From positions 1 through 33,914 of the forward strand of contig CANSLE010000003.1 in assembly GCA_947647645.1 (NCBI GenBank): a stretch of 33,914 nucleotides of DNA. Reading direction: 5' to 3'. The notes under the pieces were generated by a model. The model was given only the letters and a program-made list of their open reading frames with translations. It was not told the DNA's origin and made no database searches. Each line of letters begins with the position of its first letter. The first letter of the stretch is position 1. The position numbers were made by a program, and so were the translations under genes. Shown here piece by piece: positions 21,551 through 30,156 of this stretch. Source of the stretch: an uncultured Microbacterium sp. (lineage in GTDB: Bacteria > Actinomycetota > Actinomycetes > Actinomycetales > Microbacteriaceae).

Positions 21551-22636
21551 CTACCGGTCGAGGGCCTCCCGATGCAGGCGCCGCGCGTTCTGGATGAGCT
21601 CCACGCCATCGGGTCCCCACAGCAGGCGCATGAGGCGAGCCTCGTTCTCCGGGCTCTGGAAGGCGCGGATGTCGGCCTCACGCCCGGCGATGATCTCCGC
21701 GGCGGCGGCGATCGTCTCGGGGGTGCGCCCCGCGGATGCCTGCAGATTCACGGGGAGGATCGCATCCATGACGTCCAGCCACTGCTGGTAGACCTCGTGG
21801 AGGGCGTCGACCGCGATCGCGTGGCTCGGGTGCCAGTTCTGCTTTCCCACGATCTGGTACTGCTCGAGCATGTCGATGCCCGTCTCCAGATCGCGGAAGA
21901 CGCTCGCGGCGTGGCCGAAGTACGGCCAGTACTTCTCGTAGAGTGCATCGAGTTCGGCCATGGTCTCGGGAATCTCGGACTCCTCCGCTCCGACGAGTCG
22001 CAGGTACGCGCCCATCTCCCGCACGTACTGGTCTCGCTGCGCCGCGGTCAGTGGCCGCGGCGGCTCGTCGCCGTGCCACGCGAGCTTCTCGTAGACGCCG
22101 AGGATCGCATGCATCTCGGTGATCGCCGCCCACATCGCATCCCGCGGCTCTGCCGCCGCGTAGCCGCCGAGGGAGGGGTCCTCCGGATCGATCACCGGCC
22201 CCTGGACGTGACCGTGGATCCGATGCAGATGCGTGGCCATGTTCGTGGCGGTCGCCGTGTCGCCCAGCCACATCGGCGCGTGCATTCCGGAGTTGCGCTG
22301 CAAGCGCTCGAAGAAGTCGAACATGGTGAATCGGCCCGTGCGTGCCTTGCGGCTGATCGGGTCCGCATCGCGGATGCCCGCGACGATGGGCTTGTACAGG
22401 AACTGGATGCCGCCCTGAGCGGCGGATTCGAAGACGATCGTCGCGGGGTGGAGGAGAACCTCCCACGTGACGGACCCCGGGCCGAAGAGGCCGTAGTCGG
22501 GCGTTCCGTCGGCCGCGAGGGAACCGCCCGCCGGAACGACCTCGCCGAACCGTCGCCACCGGGCCGCGTCGCCGTTGAGCAGGTCCTCCGTGATGACGGG
22601 GATCTTCCGGTCTTCCGGAAGCGTGGATACGGGCAT
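21551..22636 (-). CDS. MpaB-family (DUF2236) oxygenase
   Basis: A 361-residue protein of the oxygenase MpaB/DUF2236 family (latex-clearing-protein-like heme fold). Family landmarks are G-S-V-T-W-E-V-L-L-H-P near residue 54, R-K-A-R-T-G-R-F-T-M-F-D-F-F near 97 and H-L-H-R-I-H-G-H-V around 138. Also present are Y-W-P-Y-F-G-H-A-A around 240 and W-H-P-S-H-A-I-A around 275, supplying several conserved His and Arg. Members oxidise varied hydrophobic or cyclic substrates, and this one's substrate is unknown. ATG 22636 follows AAAGGAG at good spacing. An open frame continues upstream through the opposite-strand genes but is only a shadow. It is divergent from a TetR gene that probably controls it. 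Confidence 0.82.
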   Translation of the reverse strand: MPVSTLPEDRKIPVITEDLLNGDAARWRRFGEVVPAGGSLAADGTPDYGLFGPGSVTWEVLLHPATIVFESAAQGGIQFLYKPIVAGIRDADPISRKARTGRFTMFDFFERLQRNSGMHAPMWLGDTATATNMATHLHRIHGHVQGPVIDPEDPSLGGYAAAEPRDAMWAAITEMHAILGVYEKLAWHGDEPPRPLTAAQRDQYVREMGAYLRLVGAEESEIPETMAELDALYEKYWPYFGHAASVFRDLETGIDMLEQYQIVGKQNWHPSHAIAVDALHEVYQQWLDVMDAILPVNLQASAGRTPETIAAAAEIIAGREADIRAFQSPENEARLMRLLWGPDGVELIQNARRLHREALDR

Positions 22637-22653
22637 GTGGACTCCTTTGTCAG

Positions 22654-22683
22654 TTACGTACGAAAAGCGTACGAAAGTACGAT
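22654..22683. promoter_or_regulatory. Probable TetR operator (repeated CGTACG half-sites)
   Basis: CGTACG occurs at 22657-22662 and again at 22668-22673, 11 bp apart, and a third GTACG is at 22677-22681. The two flanking T/A-rich arms make the region dyad-like. It lies between the divergent oxygenase and TetR genes, directly upstream of the oxygenase Shine-Dalgarno, where bound repressor would block its transcription. Confidence 0.55.
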
Positions 22684-22747
22684 AGGGCGCCGGGCGCGAT
22701 CTGGCAAGGACCGATCGGTATCGTGGTGACGGGAATGGGGTGGTGCC

Positions 22748-23392
22748 ATGGGTGACGTCGACGGCCGCCGGACGGGCCGGCCCCGCGACCCCCAGATCAG
22801 ATCGAGGGTGCTCCTCGCGGCTCAGCGGGTCTACGTGGCGAGCGGGCTCCCAGGATTCACCTTCGAGGCGATCGCCCGAGAAGCGGGCGTCGGCAAGCCC
22901 GCCCTCTACCGCCGGTGGGCGTCGACGGATGAGCTGATGCTCGATGTCCTCCGCTCCCACGTCCTCGAGCCGCTGACCGCTCCATCCGGAGACATCCGCG
23001 GGCAGCTGACCGAGATCGCGATGTCGATCCTGCAGCTCGCGCAGTCCGAACAGGGCGCGTTCGTCCTCCGCGTGAGCTCGGAGAGCGGCGTGCGCGAGGG
23101 TGTCTTCGACAAGTACTTCGATCGCTTGCGCGACGTCATCCACTCGAGCAACCGTGCTCTCGTCGTTGCCGCGATCGAGCGCGGCGACCTCGCCCCCGAC
23201 TGCGACCCGGACGTCCTCCTGCACTCCATCACGGGGGCCACCCTCGTGGGCGCGTTGCTGGCGATGGCACCCGCCCTCGACGAGAGCCGGGACTCCGCAG
23301 AGGAGTATTGCCGGCGGGTGGTCGACCAGGTACTCCAGGGCTCGAAGCCCCGCGCGGTCCGGTCGACGGTCCCGCCTTCCGAGACGGGGTGA
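22748..23392 (+). CDS. TetR/AcrR-family transcriptional regulator
   Basis: A 214-residue regulator. The N-terminal HTH spans about residues 17-63 (G-R-P-R-D-P-Q-I-R-S-R-V-L-L-A-A-Q, F-T-F-E-A-I-A-R-E-A-G-V-G-K-P-A-L-Y-R-R-W). The helical ligand-binding part (about 75-205) resembles the TetR_C_16-like group. The ATG at 22748 gives the standard short N-terminus. It is divergent from the MpaB-family oxygenase with a repeated CGTACG operator between. It may sense the oxygenase substrate. The ABC exporter 96 bp downstream is on the same strand and could be part of the same response. Confidence 0.88.
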   Translation: MGDVDGRRTGRPRDPQIRSRVLLAAQRVYVASGLPGFTFEAIAREAGVGKPALYRRWASTDELMLDVLRSHVLEPLTAPSGDIRGQLTEIAMSILQLAQSEQGAFVLRVSSESGVREGVFDKYFDRLRDVIHSSNRALVVAAIERGDLAPDCDPDVLLHSITGATLVGALLAMAPALDESRDSAEEYCRRVVDQVLQGSKPRAVRSTVPPSETG

Positions 23393-23488
23393 TGACGAGA
23401 TCGTCCGGGACCTTTCCGTGTCGGCACCCGGCGATAGCATGGACCGTCCCTCCCTCGCCGCAGACATCGCCCGGAGACAGGTCCCCTC

Positions 23489-25216
23489 ATGCTCGGAAAG
23501 CTCCTCGTCCGCTACCTCTGGACGTACAAGTGGTGGCTGTTGGGCGTGCTCGTCTTCCAGTTCGCCTCGGCCATGGCATCCCTCTACCTTCCCCGCCTCA
23601 ACGCCGACATCATCGACAAGGGCGTCGCCGCAGGCGACACCGCTTACATCTGGTCGCGCGGCGGATTCATGCTCGTCATCGCGCTCGGGCAGATCGTCGC
23701 CTCCGTGATCGCGACCTTCTTCGCGGCACGCGCGGCGATGAGCGCCGGCCGCGACATCCGCCGCGACGTCTACGACAAGGTCAGCGGCTTCTCCGAGCGC
23801 GAGGTCTCGTCGTTCGGCGCGGGCACCCTGATCACTCGCAACACCAACGACGTGCAGCAGGTGCAGATGCTCGCCATGATGGGCGCGACCATGCTCGTCA
23901 CCGCGCCGCTCCTCGCGATCGGCGGTGTCATCATGGCGGTGCAGCAGGATGCCGCGCTCAGCTGGCTCATCGCGGTCGCGGTGCCGTCGCTGCTCGTCAT
24001 CGCCGCCTTCATCATCAGTCGGATGGTGCCGCTGTTCCGCGAGTACCAGGGCAGGCTCGACGGCGTCAACCGCATCATGCGGGAGCAGCTCACCGGTGTC
24101 CGCGTCGTGCGTGCGTTCGTTCGCGAGCGCATCGAAGAGGCGCGGTTCCGCGTCGCCAACACCGACATCATGGTCGTCGGGCGCAAGGTCGGGTCGCTTT
24201 TCGTGATCATGTTCCCGCTGGCCATGCTGGTGCTCAACGTCACCGTCGTCGGCGTGATCTGGTTCGGCGGCATCCAGGTGGATGCCGGTGACATCGAGAT
24301 CGGCACCCTGTTCGCCTTCATGCAGTACGTGGGTCAGATCCTCATGGGCGTGCTGATGGCGACGTTCATGACGATCATGATCCCGCGTGCCGCGGTGTCG
24401 GCCGATCGCATCGGCGAGGTGCTCGACTCCACCGACGCCCTCCATCGCCCGGCGCAGCCGATCGGAGACTTCCCGGAGCCCGGCGCGGTCGAGTTCAGCG
24501 ACGTCACCTTCAGCTATCCCGGCGCCGAGTCCCCCGTGCTGGAGAACATCTCGTTCCGTGCCGAACCCGGTCAGACGGTCGCGATCGTCGGGTCCACCGG
24601 GTCGGGAAAGACCACGCTCGTCTCGCTCATCCCGCGCCTGTTCGACGTCTCCGGGGGAGCGGTGCGCGTCGGCGGTGTGGACGTGCGCGACGCAGACCTC
24701 GATGAGATGTGGCGCGGCATCGGCTACGTGCCGCAGCGGGCGTTCCTGTTCACCGGCACCGTCGCCAGCAACCTCCGCTTCGGGCGGGAGGACGCCACCG
24801 ACGAGGAACTGTGGGGCGCGCTCGAGATCGCCCAGGGACGCGACTTCGTCTCCGAGATGGAGGGCGGTCTCTCCGCCCGCATCGCGCAGGGCGGTACGAA
24901 CGTCTCGGGCGGTCAACGGCAGCGGCTCTCGATCGCGCGTGCGATCGTGCACCGTCCGCATGTCCTCGTGTTCGACGACTCGTTCTCCGCACTCGACGTC
25001 ACCACCGACGCGCGACTGCGCCAGGCGCTGTGGCGCGAGCTGCCGGAGGTGACGAAGATCGTCGTCGCTCAGCGGGTCTCCACGATCGCGGATGCCGACG
25101 TCATCGTCGTCCTCGACGACGGGAGGATGGTCGGCATCGGGACGCACGACGAGTTGCTCGCGGGCAACGAGACCTACCGCGAGATCGTCGAATCGCAGTT
25201 GGGAGTGGACGCATGA
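23489..25216 (+). CDS. ABC exporter half, permease-ATPase with degenerate ATP site
   Basis: A 575-residue type IV ABC exporter half. Six membrane helices occupy about 1-300 and the nucleotide-binding domain about 332-570. Walker A is G368-STGSGKTT, the signature is V-S-G-G-Q at 472-476, and Walker B is V-L-V-F-D-D497 with Asp where the catalytic Glu normally stands. The switch histidine is Gln (V-V-A-Q-R-V-S-T-I). These substitutions mark the non-hydrolysing half of a heterodimer, as in TM287/288 or LmrCD. Its stop overlaps the ATG of the partner gene (25213-25216). Multidrug or lipid-like export is the usual role; the cargo is unknown. Confidence 0.9.
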   Translation: MLGKLLVRYLWTYKWWLLGVLVFQFASAMASLYLPRLNADIIDKGVAAGDTAYIWSRGGFMLVIALGQIVASVIATFFAARAAMSAGRDIRRDVYDKVSGFSEREVSSFGAGTLITRNTNDVQQVQMLAMMGATMLVTAPLLAIGGVIMAVQQDAALSWLIAVAVPSLLVIAAFIISRMVPLFREYQGRLDGVNRIMREQLTGVRVVRAFVRERIEEARFRVANTDIMVVGRKVGSLFVIMFPLAMLVLNVTVVGVIWFGGIQVDAGDIEIGTLFAFMQYVGQILMGVLMATFMTIMIPRAAVSADRIGEVLDSTDALHRPAQPIGDFPEPGAVEFSDVTFSYPGAESPVLENISFRAEPGQTVAIVGSTGSGKTTLVSLIPRLFDVSGGAVRVGGVDVRDADLDEMWRGIGYVPQRAFLFTGTVASNLRFGREDATDEELWGALEIAQGRDFVSEMEGGLSARIAQGGTNVSGGQRQRLSIARAIVHRPHVLVFDDSFSALDVTTDARLRQALWRELPEVTKIVVAQRVSTIADADVIVVLDDGRMVGIGTHDELLAGNETYREIVESQLGVDA

Positions 25217-27267
25217 GCGCGCCGAACACCGCAGCCCTCTCCGACGAGGAACGCGAAGAGCTCGAGCTGGCAGAACAGGCCCGGCTCACCTCCGGAGACT
25301 GGGATTCCGTCGCACCGGGCAAGGCCGCCAACTTCCGCCGCAGCTTCGGCCGGATGATCGGGCTCCTCGCTCCCTACAAGTGGGCGTTCGGCTTCGTCTC
25401 GGTCCTCGGCGCGATCGGCGTGGTTCTGGCCGTCATCGCGCCCAAGGTGCTCGGCGAGGCGACGAACATCCTCTTCGAGGGCGTGTTCTCGGCATCCCTC
25501 GGCGCCCAGTTCCCCGCCGGGACGAGCCAGGATCAGGTGGTCGACGCGCTCCGGGCGGCCGGGCAGAACGATGTCGCCAACATCGTCTCGGCGATGCACG
25601 ACTTCCAGGTCGGCGCCGGCGTCGACTTCGAGCGGTTGAAGTGGGTGCTGGTCGCCGTCCTGGCGATCTACGTCGTCTCCGCCGTGCTCACCTGGGTGCA
25701 GGGCTACGTCATCAACGTCATCATGGTGCGCACGATGTGGCGTCTGCGCGAGTCGGTCGAGGCGAAGATCAACCGCCTGCCGCTGTCGTACTTCGACCGC
25801 GTGCAGCGCGGCGAGCTGATCTCCCGCGTCACCAACGACATCGACAACATCACCCAGACGATGCAGCAGGCGCTGTCCACCGCGGTCACCAACGTGCTCA
25901 CGGTCATCGGCGTGCTCGTGATGATGTTCTCGATCTCCTGGCAGCTGGCGATCGTCGCGCTCGTCGCCCTGCCGCTCATGGGTGTCATCTTCGGCGTCAT
26001 CGGGCCGAAGTCCCAGAAGGCCTTCGCGACGCAGTGGCGCAAGGTCGGCCGGCTGAACGCCCGCGTGGAGGAGTCGTTCTCCGGGCATGCTCTCGTGCGC
26101 GTCTACGGCCGCGAGCAGGACTCGCGGGAGAAGTTCGAGAAGGAGAACGAGGAGCTGTATCAGGCGGCCTTCAAGGCCCAGTTCCTGTCCGGCCTGATGA
26201 TGCCCGCGATGATGTTCATCGGCAACCTCTCCTACGTCGGCATCGCGGTGCTCGGCGGTCTCATGGTCGCGTCCGGCCAACTGCGACTGGGTGATGTGCA
26301 GGCCTTCATCCAGTACTCGCAGCAATTCACCCAGCCGCTCTCCGAGCTGGGGGGCATGGCGGCCGTGGTCCAGTCCGGCACGGCGTCGGCCGAGCGCGTC
26401 TTCGAGCTGCTCGACCAGGACGAGCAGGAGCCGGATGCCGATGACGCCCCCGCGCTGCGCGAGGGCCGCGGCGTCATCGAGTTCCAGAACGTCGCGTTCT
26501 CGTACAGCCCCGACAAGCCGCTCATCCGCGATCTCTCCTTCCGCGTCGAGCCCGGCCAGACGGTGGCGATCGTCGGCCCCACCGGCGCCGGCAAGACGAC
26601 GCTCGTCAACCTCCTGATGCGCTTCTACGAGCTCGACGGCGGTCGTATCCTCCTCGACGGCCAGGACATCTCGGAACTGACCCGCGACGATGTCCGCTCG
26701 CGCACCGGCATGGTGCTGCAGGACCCCTGGCTGTTCGCGGGCACGATCCGGGAGAACATCCGGTACGGCAACGAGGCGGCATCCGACGCGGAGATCGTCG
26801 AGGCCGCCGTGGCGACGCGCGTCGACCGTTTCGTGCACTCCCTGCCCGACGGCTACGACACTGTGCTCGACGAGGATGCCGCGAACGTCTCGGCCGGCGA
26901 GAAGCAGCTCATCACGATCGCCCGTGCCTTCGTCGCGGAGCCGAGCGTCCTCATCCTCGACGAGGCGACGAGCTCGGTCGACACGCGCACCGAGCTGCTG
27001 CTGCAGCACGCGATGTCGGCGCTGCGCGAGGGACGCACCTCGTTCGTCATCGCGCACCGGCTCTCGACCATCCGCGACGCCGACCTCATCCTCGTGATGG
27101 AGCACGGGGACATCGTCGAGAAGGGCACCCACGAGGAGCTCATCGCGGCGGAGGGCGCGTACTGGCGGCTCTACCGTTCGCAGTTCGAGCAGGCCGCGAC
27201 CACGGTCGACGAGCCCGCTGCCGACTCCTCGACGGCCGCTGACACGGTCGCCGGAACCGACGCATGA
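25213..27267 (+). CDS. ABC exporter half, permease-ATPase with the catalytic Glu
   Basis: The 684-residue partner of the preceding half. It carries a charged N-terminal extension (1-40) and six membrane helices. An unusually long loop between the first two helices (about 88-140) is predicted outside the cell. The nucleotide-binding domain has Walker A G455-PTGAGKTT, a signature altered to V-S-A-G-E (about 559-563), Walker B L-I-L-D583-E584 and switch H615. The weak signature faces the degenerate site of its partner, so one consensus and one degenerate ATP site form. ATG 25213 is chosen by overlap and by the E-E-R-E-E-L start. A longer frame upstream is a shadow. Confidence 0.9.
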   Translation: MSAPNTAALSDEEREELELAEQARLTSGDWDSVAPGKAANFRRSFGRMIGLLAPYKWAFGFVSVLGAIGVVLAVIAPKVLGEATNILFEGVFSASLGAQFPAGTSQDQVVDALRAAGQNDVANIVSAMHDFQVGAGVDFERLKWVLVAVLAIYVVSAVLTWVQGYVINVIMVRTMWRLRESVEAKINRLPLSYFDRVQRGELISRVTNDIDNITQTMQQALSTAVTNVLTVIGVLVMMFSISWQLAIVALVALPLMGVIFGVIGPKSQKAFATQWRKVGRLNARVEESFSGHALVRVYGREQDSREKFEKENEELYQAAFKAQFLSGLMMPAMMFIGNLSYVGIAVLGGLMVASGQLRLGDVQAFIQYSQQFTQPLSELGGMAAVVQSGTASAERVFELLDQDEQEPDADDAPALREGRGVIEFQNVAFSYSPDKPLIRDLSFRVEPGQTVAIVGPTGAGKTTLVNLLMRFYELDGGRILLDGQDISELTRDDVRSRTGMVLQDPWLFAGTIRENIRYGNEAASDAEIVEAAVATRVDRFVHSLPDGYDTVLDEDAANVSAGEKQLITIARAFVAEPSVLILDEATSSVDTRTELLLQHAMSALREGRTSFVIAHRLSTIRDADLILVMEHGDIVEKGTHEELIAAEGAYWRLYRSQFEQAATTVDEPAADSSTAADTVAGTDA

Positions 27268-28070
27268 GTGCCGCGGAGGCCACCTCGCTCCCGCGGCGCG
27301 ACTCCCGGTTCGTCCTCGCCTGTCTCGGGGTCGGTCTGGCGGCCGGGCTGCTGTCCGGCCTGTTCGGCGTCGGGGGCGGGACGGTCATCGTGCCGATGCT
27401 CGTCCTGCTGCTCGGCTTCGACCAGCGACTCGCGGCAGGCACCTCGCTCGCGGCCATCGTGCCGACGGCATCCGTGGGCGTGGTGTCCTACGCCGTGCAC
27501 GGATCGGTGGCGTGGATTCCTGCCCTGATCCTCGCCGCCGGCGCCGTCGTCGGGGCGCAGATCGGGTCGTGGCTGCTCGCCCGCATCCCTCAGAACACGC
27601 TCCGATGGGGGTTCGTCGGCTTCCTCGTCGTCGTCATCGTCATGCTCTTCATCGTCGTGCCCTCCCGTGAGGCGGTGCTCGAGCTGACGGTCGCCTCCGG
27701 TGTCGGGCTCGGCGTGCTCGGGCTGTTCACCGGCGTGATGGCGGGGCTGCTCGGCGTGGGCGGCGGTGTGATCGTCGTGCCCGCTCTGATCTTCCTCTTC
27801 GGCACCAGCGACCTCATCGCCAAGGGCACGTCGCTGCTCATGATGATCCCTACGGCCGTCTCGGGGACCGTCGGCAACATGAAGCGCCGCAACGTGGATC
27901 TCGTCGCGGCAGCGCTCGTGGGCGTCGCGGCGTGCACGACCACAGCGGTCGGCGCATGGATCGCCACGCTGCTGGCGCCGCTGGTCGCGAACATCCTCTT
28001 CGCCGCTTTCCTCACCTTCATCGCCGCCCAGATGGCCGCGCGCGCGGTTCGCGCCCGCCGCACGCGCTGA
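27264..28070 (+). CDS. Sulfite exporter TauE/SafE family permease
   Basis: A 268-residue membrane protein with about eight helices and the two-fold repeated G-L-F-G-V-G-G-G (about 33-40) and G-L-L-G-V-G-G-G (about 160-167) motifs that define TauE/SafE. Both repeats also carry the K/A-G-T-S-L pattern. Members move sulfite, sulfonates or related organic anions. Its ATG overlaps the ABC gene stop (27264-27267), so it is co-translated with the exporter, though a mechanistic link is not established. Confidence 0.88.
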   Translation: MSAAEATSLPRRDSRFVLACLGVGLAAGLLSGLFGVGGGTVIVPMLVLLLGFDQRLAAGTSLAAIVPTASVGVVSYAVHGSVAWIPALILAAGAVVGAQIGSWLLARIPQNTLRWGFVGFLVVVIVMLFIVVPSREAVLELTVASGVGLGVLGLFTGVMAGLLGVGGGVIVVPALIFLFGTSDLIAKGTSLLMMIPTAVSGTVGNMKRRNVDLVAAALVGVAACTTTAVGAWIATLLAPLVANILFAAFLTFIAAQMAARAVRARRTR

Positions 28071-28075
28071 CCTTT

Positions 28076-28130
28076 CCTCCGTCCCGATCGGCCGCCACCG
28101 GGCTTTTGATGCGGCGGCACGGGACGGAGG
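28076..28130. terminator. Long hairpin between tauE-like and hadA-like genes, likely terminator
   Basis: CCTCCGTCCC (28076-28085) pairs perfectly with GGGACGGAGG (28121-28130), and an inner GCCGCC (28091-28096) pairs with GGCGGC (28113-28118). A TTTT sits only in the loop. This is a strong structure without a U-tract. It separates the ABC/TauE operon from hadA-hadB-murB. Confidence 0.5.
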
Positions 28131-28160
28131 GGAGCACCCCGCGCTCGGTAGGATCGAGGG

Positions 28161-28610
28161 GTGTCAGTGAATCCCGAGCTGGTGGGCCGCGCGTTCCCAC
28201 CGACCGCGTCGTATCTCGTCGGCCGGGAGAAGGTGCGCGAGTTCGCGCGCGCCGTCTTCGCCGACGCCCCCCAGCACCTCGACCCCGCCGCCGCCCAGGC
28301 CCTGGGCTACCGCGACGTGGTCGCACCGCCCACGTTCGCGATGGTCATCCAGGACCTGACGATGCAGCAGCTGCTGGCCGTCGAGGACTCCGGCATCGCG
28401 CTGGAGCGCACCGTCCACGCCGAGCAGCGCTTCCGCTACTCCCGCCCGATCGTCGCCGGTGACGAGCTGACGGCACAGCTGAGCATCACCGGCATCCGTC
28501 CGTTCGGGGCGGGTGCGATGGTCACCAGCGAAGCCGAGATCACGGACGTCGACGGCGCCCATGTCGTCACCGCCACGTCGGTGCTGCTGATCGGAGGCGA
28601 GGTCGCATGA
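28161..28610 (+). CDS. HadA-like MaoC-family dehydratase subunit (UPF0336)
   Basis: A 149-residue single hot-dog-fold protein of the FAS1-like dehydratase/HadA group (G-R-E-K-V-R-E-F-A-R-A-V-F-A, V-V-A-P-P-T-F-A-M-V-I). It lacks the D-x-N-P-x-H catalytic motif, so it should be the substrate-tunnel partner of the following catalytic subunit. The GTG at 28161 gives the family N-terminus (M-S-V-N-P-E-L-V-G-R). A GTG two codons later has better Shine-Dalgarno spacing and is an alternative. The stop overlaps the next ATG. Confidence 0.82.
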   Translation: MSVNPELVGRAFPPTASYLVGREKVREFARAVFADAPQHLDPAAAQALGYRDVVAPPTFAMVIQDLTMQQLLAVEDSGIALERTVHAEQRFRYSRPIVAGDELTAQLSITGIRPFGAGAMVTSEAEITDVDGAHVVTATSVLLIGGEVA

Positions 28611-29020
28611 CGACGTCAGAACTCGAGGTCGGGACGGTCGTCGCGGAGCGCACCGTGCACCTCACGCGCGCGGCGCTCGTGCGCTACGCGGGCGCCTCAG
28701 GGGACTTCAACCCCATCCACTACCGCGACGACGTCGCCGAGCGCGTGGGCCTTCCGGGTGTGCTCGCGCACGGCATGCTCACCATGGGCCTCGCCGTCGA
28801 GACGATCGTGGCGTGGCTGGGCGACGCGGGCCGGATCCTCGAGTACGGCGTGCGGTTCACCCGTCCCGTCGTCGTGGATGCCGAGAGCGGAGCCGACCTC
28901 GTCGTCTCGGCGAAGGTCGGCGCGCTCGACGAGGACACCGCCCGCATCGATCTCACCGTGACGTTCGGCGAGACGACGGTCCTCGGCAAGGCGCAGGTGC
29001 GCGTGCGCCGGCAGGCGTGA
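28607..29020 (+). CDS. HadB-like MaoC-family (R)-specific enoyl hydratase/dehydratase
   Basis: A 137-residue hot-dog-fold protein with the hydratase-2 motif D33-F-N-P-I-H38 and the following G-L-P-G-V-L-A-H-G-M-L-T-M-G. It should dehydrate 3-hydroxyacyl-ACP or hydrate enoyl-CoA as a heterodimer with the preceding subunit. In mycobacteria HadAB serves the FAS-II/mycolate pathway, but Microbacteriaceae do not make mycolic acids, so an alternative acyl-chain role applies. It overlaps both neighbours and shares an operon with murB. Confidence 0.85.
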   Translation: MTTSELEVGTVVAERTVHLTRAALVRYAGASGDFNPIHYRDDVAERVGLPGVLAHGMLTMGLAVETIVAWLGDAGRILEYGVRFTRPVVVDAESGADLVVSAKVGALDEDTARIDLTVTFGETTVLGKAQVRVRRQA

Positions 29021-30156
29021 TGGCCGAGATCACACCGGTGCCGCTCGCGCGGCTCACGACGCTGCGCGTCGGGGGAACCCCGGAGCGGATGGTCGAGGCG
29101 CGCACGCGCGACCAGCTCATCGAGGCGCTTCGCGAGGTGTGGGCCCAGGGCGATGCGTGGCTCGTTCTCGGCGGGGGATCGAATCTCCTCGTGGGTGACG
29201 AGCTCATCGAGGGCACGGTCGTGCTGATCCGCACGAGCGGCATCACGCGCGTCGAGAGCGGCCGCGCCGGCCGCGTGCGTCTGCGCGTGGAAGCCGGTCA
29301 CGACTGGGACGACCTCGTCGAGTACACCGTCGCGGCCGGGCTCGCCGGCATAGAGGCGATGAGCGGCATCCCCGGCTCGGCCGGTGCCGCGCCGATCCAG
29401 AACGTCGGTGCCTACGGTCAGGAGATCGTCGAGACGCTCGTCGAGGTCGAACTGCTCGACGAAGCGACGGGTGACGTCGAGACGGTGCCCGCCCGCGATC
29501 TCGAACTGGGCTTTCGCACGTCGGTGCTCAAGCAGCACTACGGCCGCGGAGCGCGGCGCTCCGGCGTCATCGTGTCGATCACCCTGGAGCTGGACGAGGT
29601 CGGCCACGGTGAGGTGCCGGTCCGTGGCGCCCAGCTCCGTCAGGCCCTGCGACTGGCTCCGGATGCCGCCGTCTCGCTCCGGTGGATCCGCGAGACCGTG
29701 CTCGCGACGCGCGCGGCGAAGGGCATGGTCCTCGACGATGCGGATCCCGACACGCACAGCGCCGGCTCGTTCTTCCAGAACGCGATCGTCTCGGCATCCT
29801 TCGCCCGGACGCTGCCGCCGGAGTGTCCCCGCTGGCCGCTCGCGATCGAGGTCGACCCGGTGACGGTCATCCCGCTCGCGTCCTTCGACGGCGTGGTGCC
29901 GCCGCCGGTGTCGGCCCCGCCCGACGTGAAGGTCAGCGCCGCCTGGCTCATCGAGCACTCCGGACTCGGCAAGGGGTTCCACCTGCCGCGCTCGCGTGCT
30001 GGACTGTCGACGAAGCACGCGCTCGCCCTCACCAACCGCGGCGGCGCCACCGCGGGAGAAGTGGCGGAGCTGGCTCGCTACATCCAGCACCGCGTGCAGT
30101 CCGAGTTCGGCCTGCTGCTGCAGCCCGAGCCGGTGCTCGTCGGCGTCGAGCTCTAG
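29020..30156 (+). CDS. murB: UDP-N-acetylenolpyruvoylglucosamine reductase
   Basis: A 378-residue FAD-dependent reductase. It converts UDP-GlcNAc-enolpyruvate to UDP-MurNAc with NADPH, the second committed step of peptidoglycan precursor synthesis. FAD-binding segments are L-G-G-G-S-N-L-L-V and G-S-A-G-A-A-P-I-Q-N-V-G-A-Y-G-Q-E. The proton-donating Ser is S250 in S-A-G-S-F-F-Q-N, and the C-terminal domain has A-A-W-L-I-E and a final E-P-x-x-x-G-V-E-L. ATG 29020 shares its A with the hadB-like stop. Its stop codon overlaps the convergent PAP2 gene at CTAG. Confidence 0.93.
   Translation: MAEITPVPLARLTTLRVGGTPERMVEARTRDQLIEALREVWAQGDAWLVLGGGSNLLVGDELIEGTVVLIRTSGITRVESGRAGRVRLRVEAGHDWDDLVEYTVAAGLAGIEAMSGIPGSAGAAPIQNVGAYGQEIVETLVEVELLDEATGDVETVPARDLELGFRTSVLKQHYGRGARRSGVIVSITLELDEVGHGEVPVRGAQLRQALRLAPDAAVSLRWIRETVLATRAAKGMVLDDADPDTHSAGSFFQNAIVSASFARTLPPECPRWPLAIEVDPVTVIPLASFDGVVPPPVSAPPDVKVSAAWLIEHSGLGKGFHLPRSRAGLSTKHALALTNRGGATAGEVAELARYIQHRVQSEFGLLLQPEPVLVGVEL

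Noticed and set aside
22637..25147. Very long minus-strand frame ahead of the MpaB-family gene
   Set aside because: It runs opposite to the TetR and ABC genes and is full of Asp/His/Arg, typical of antisense GC-rich DNA.
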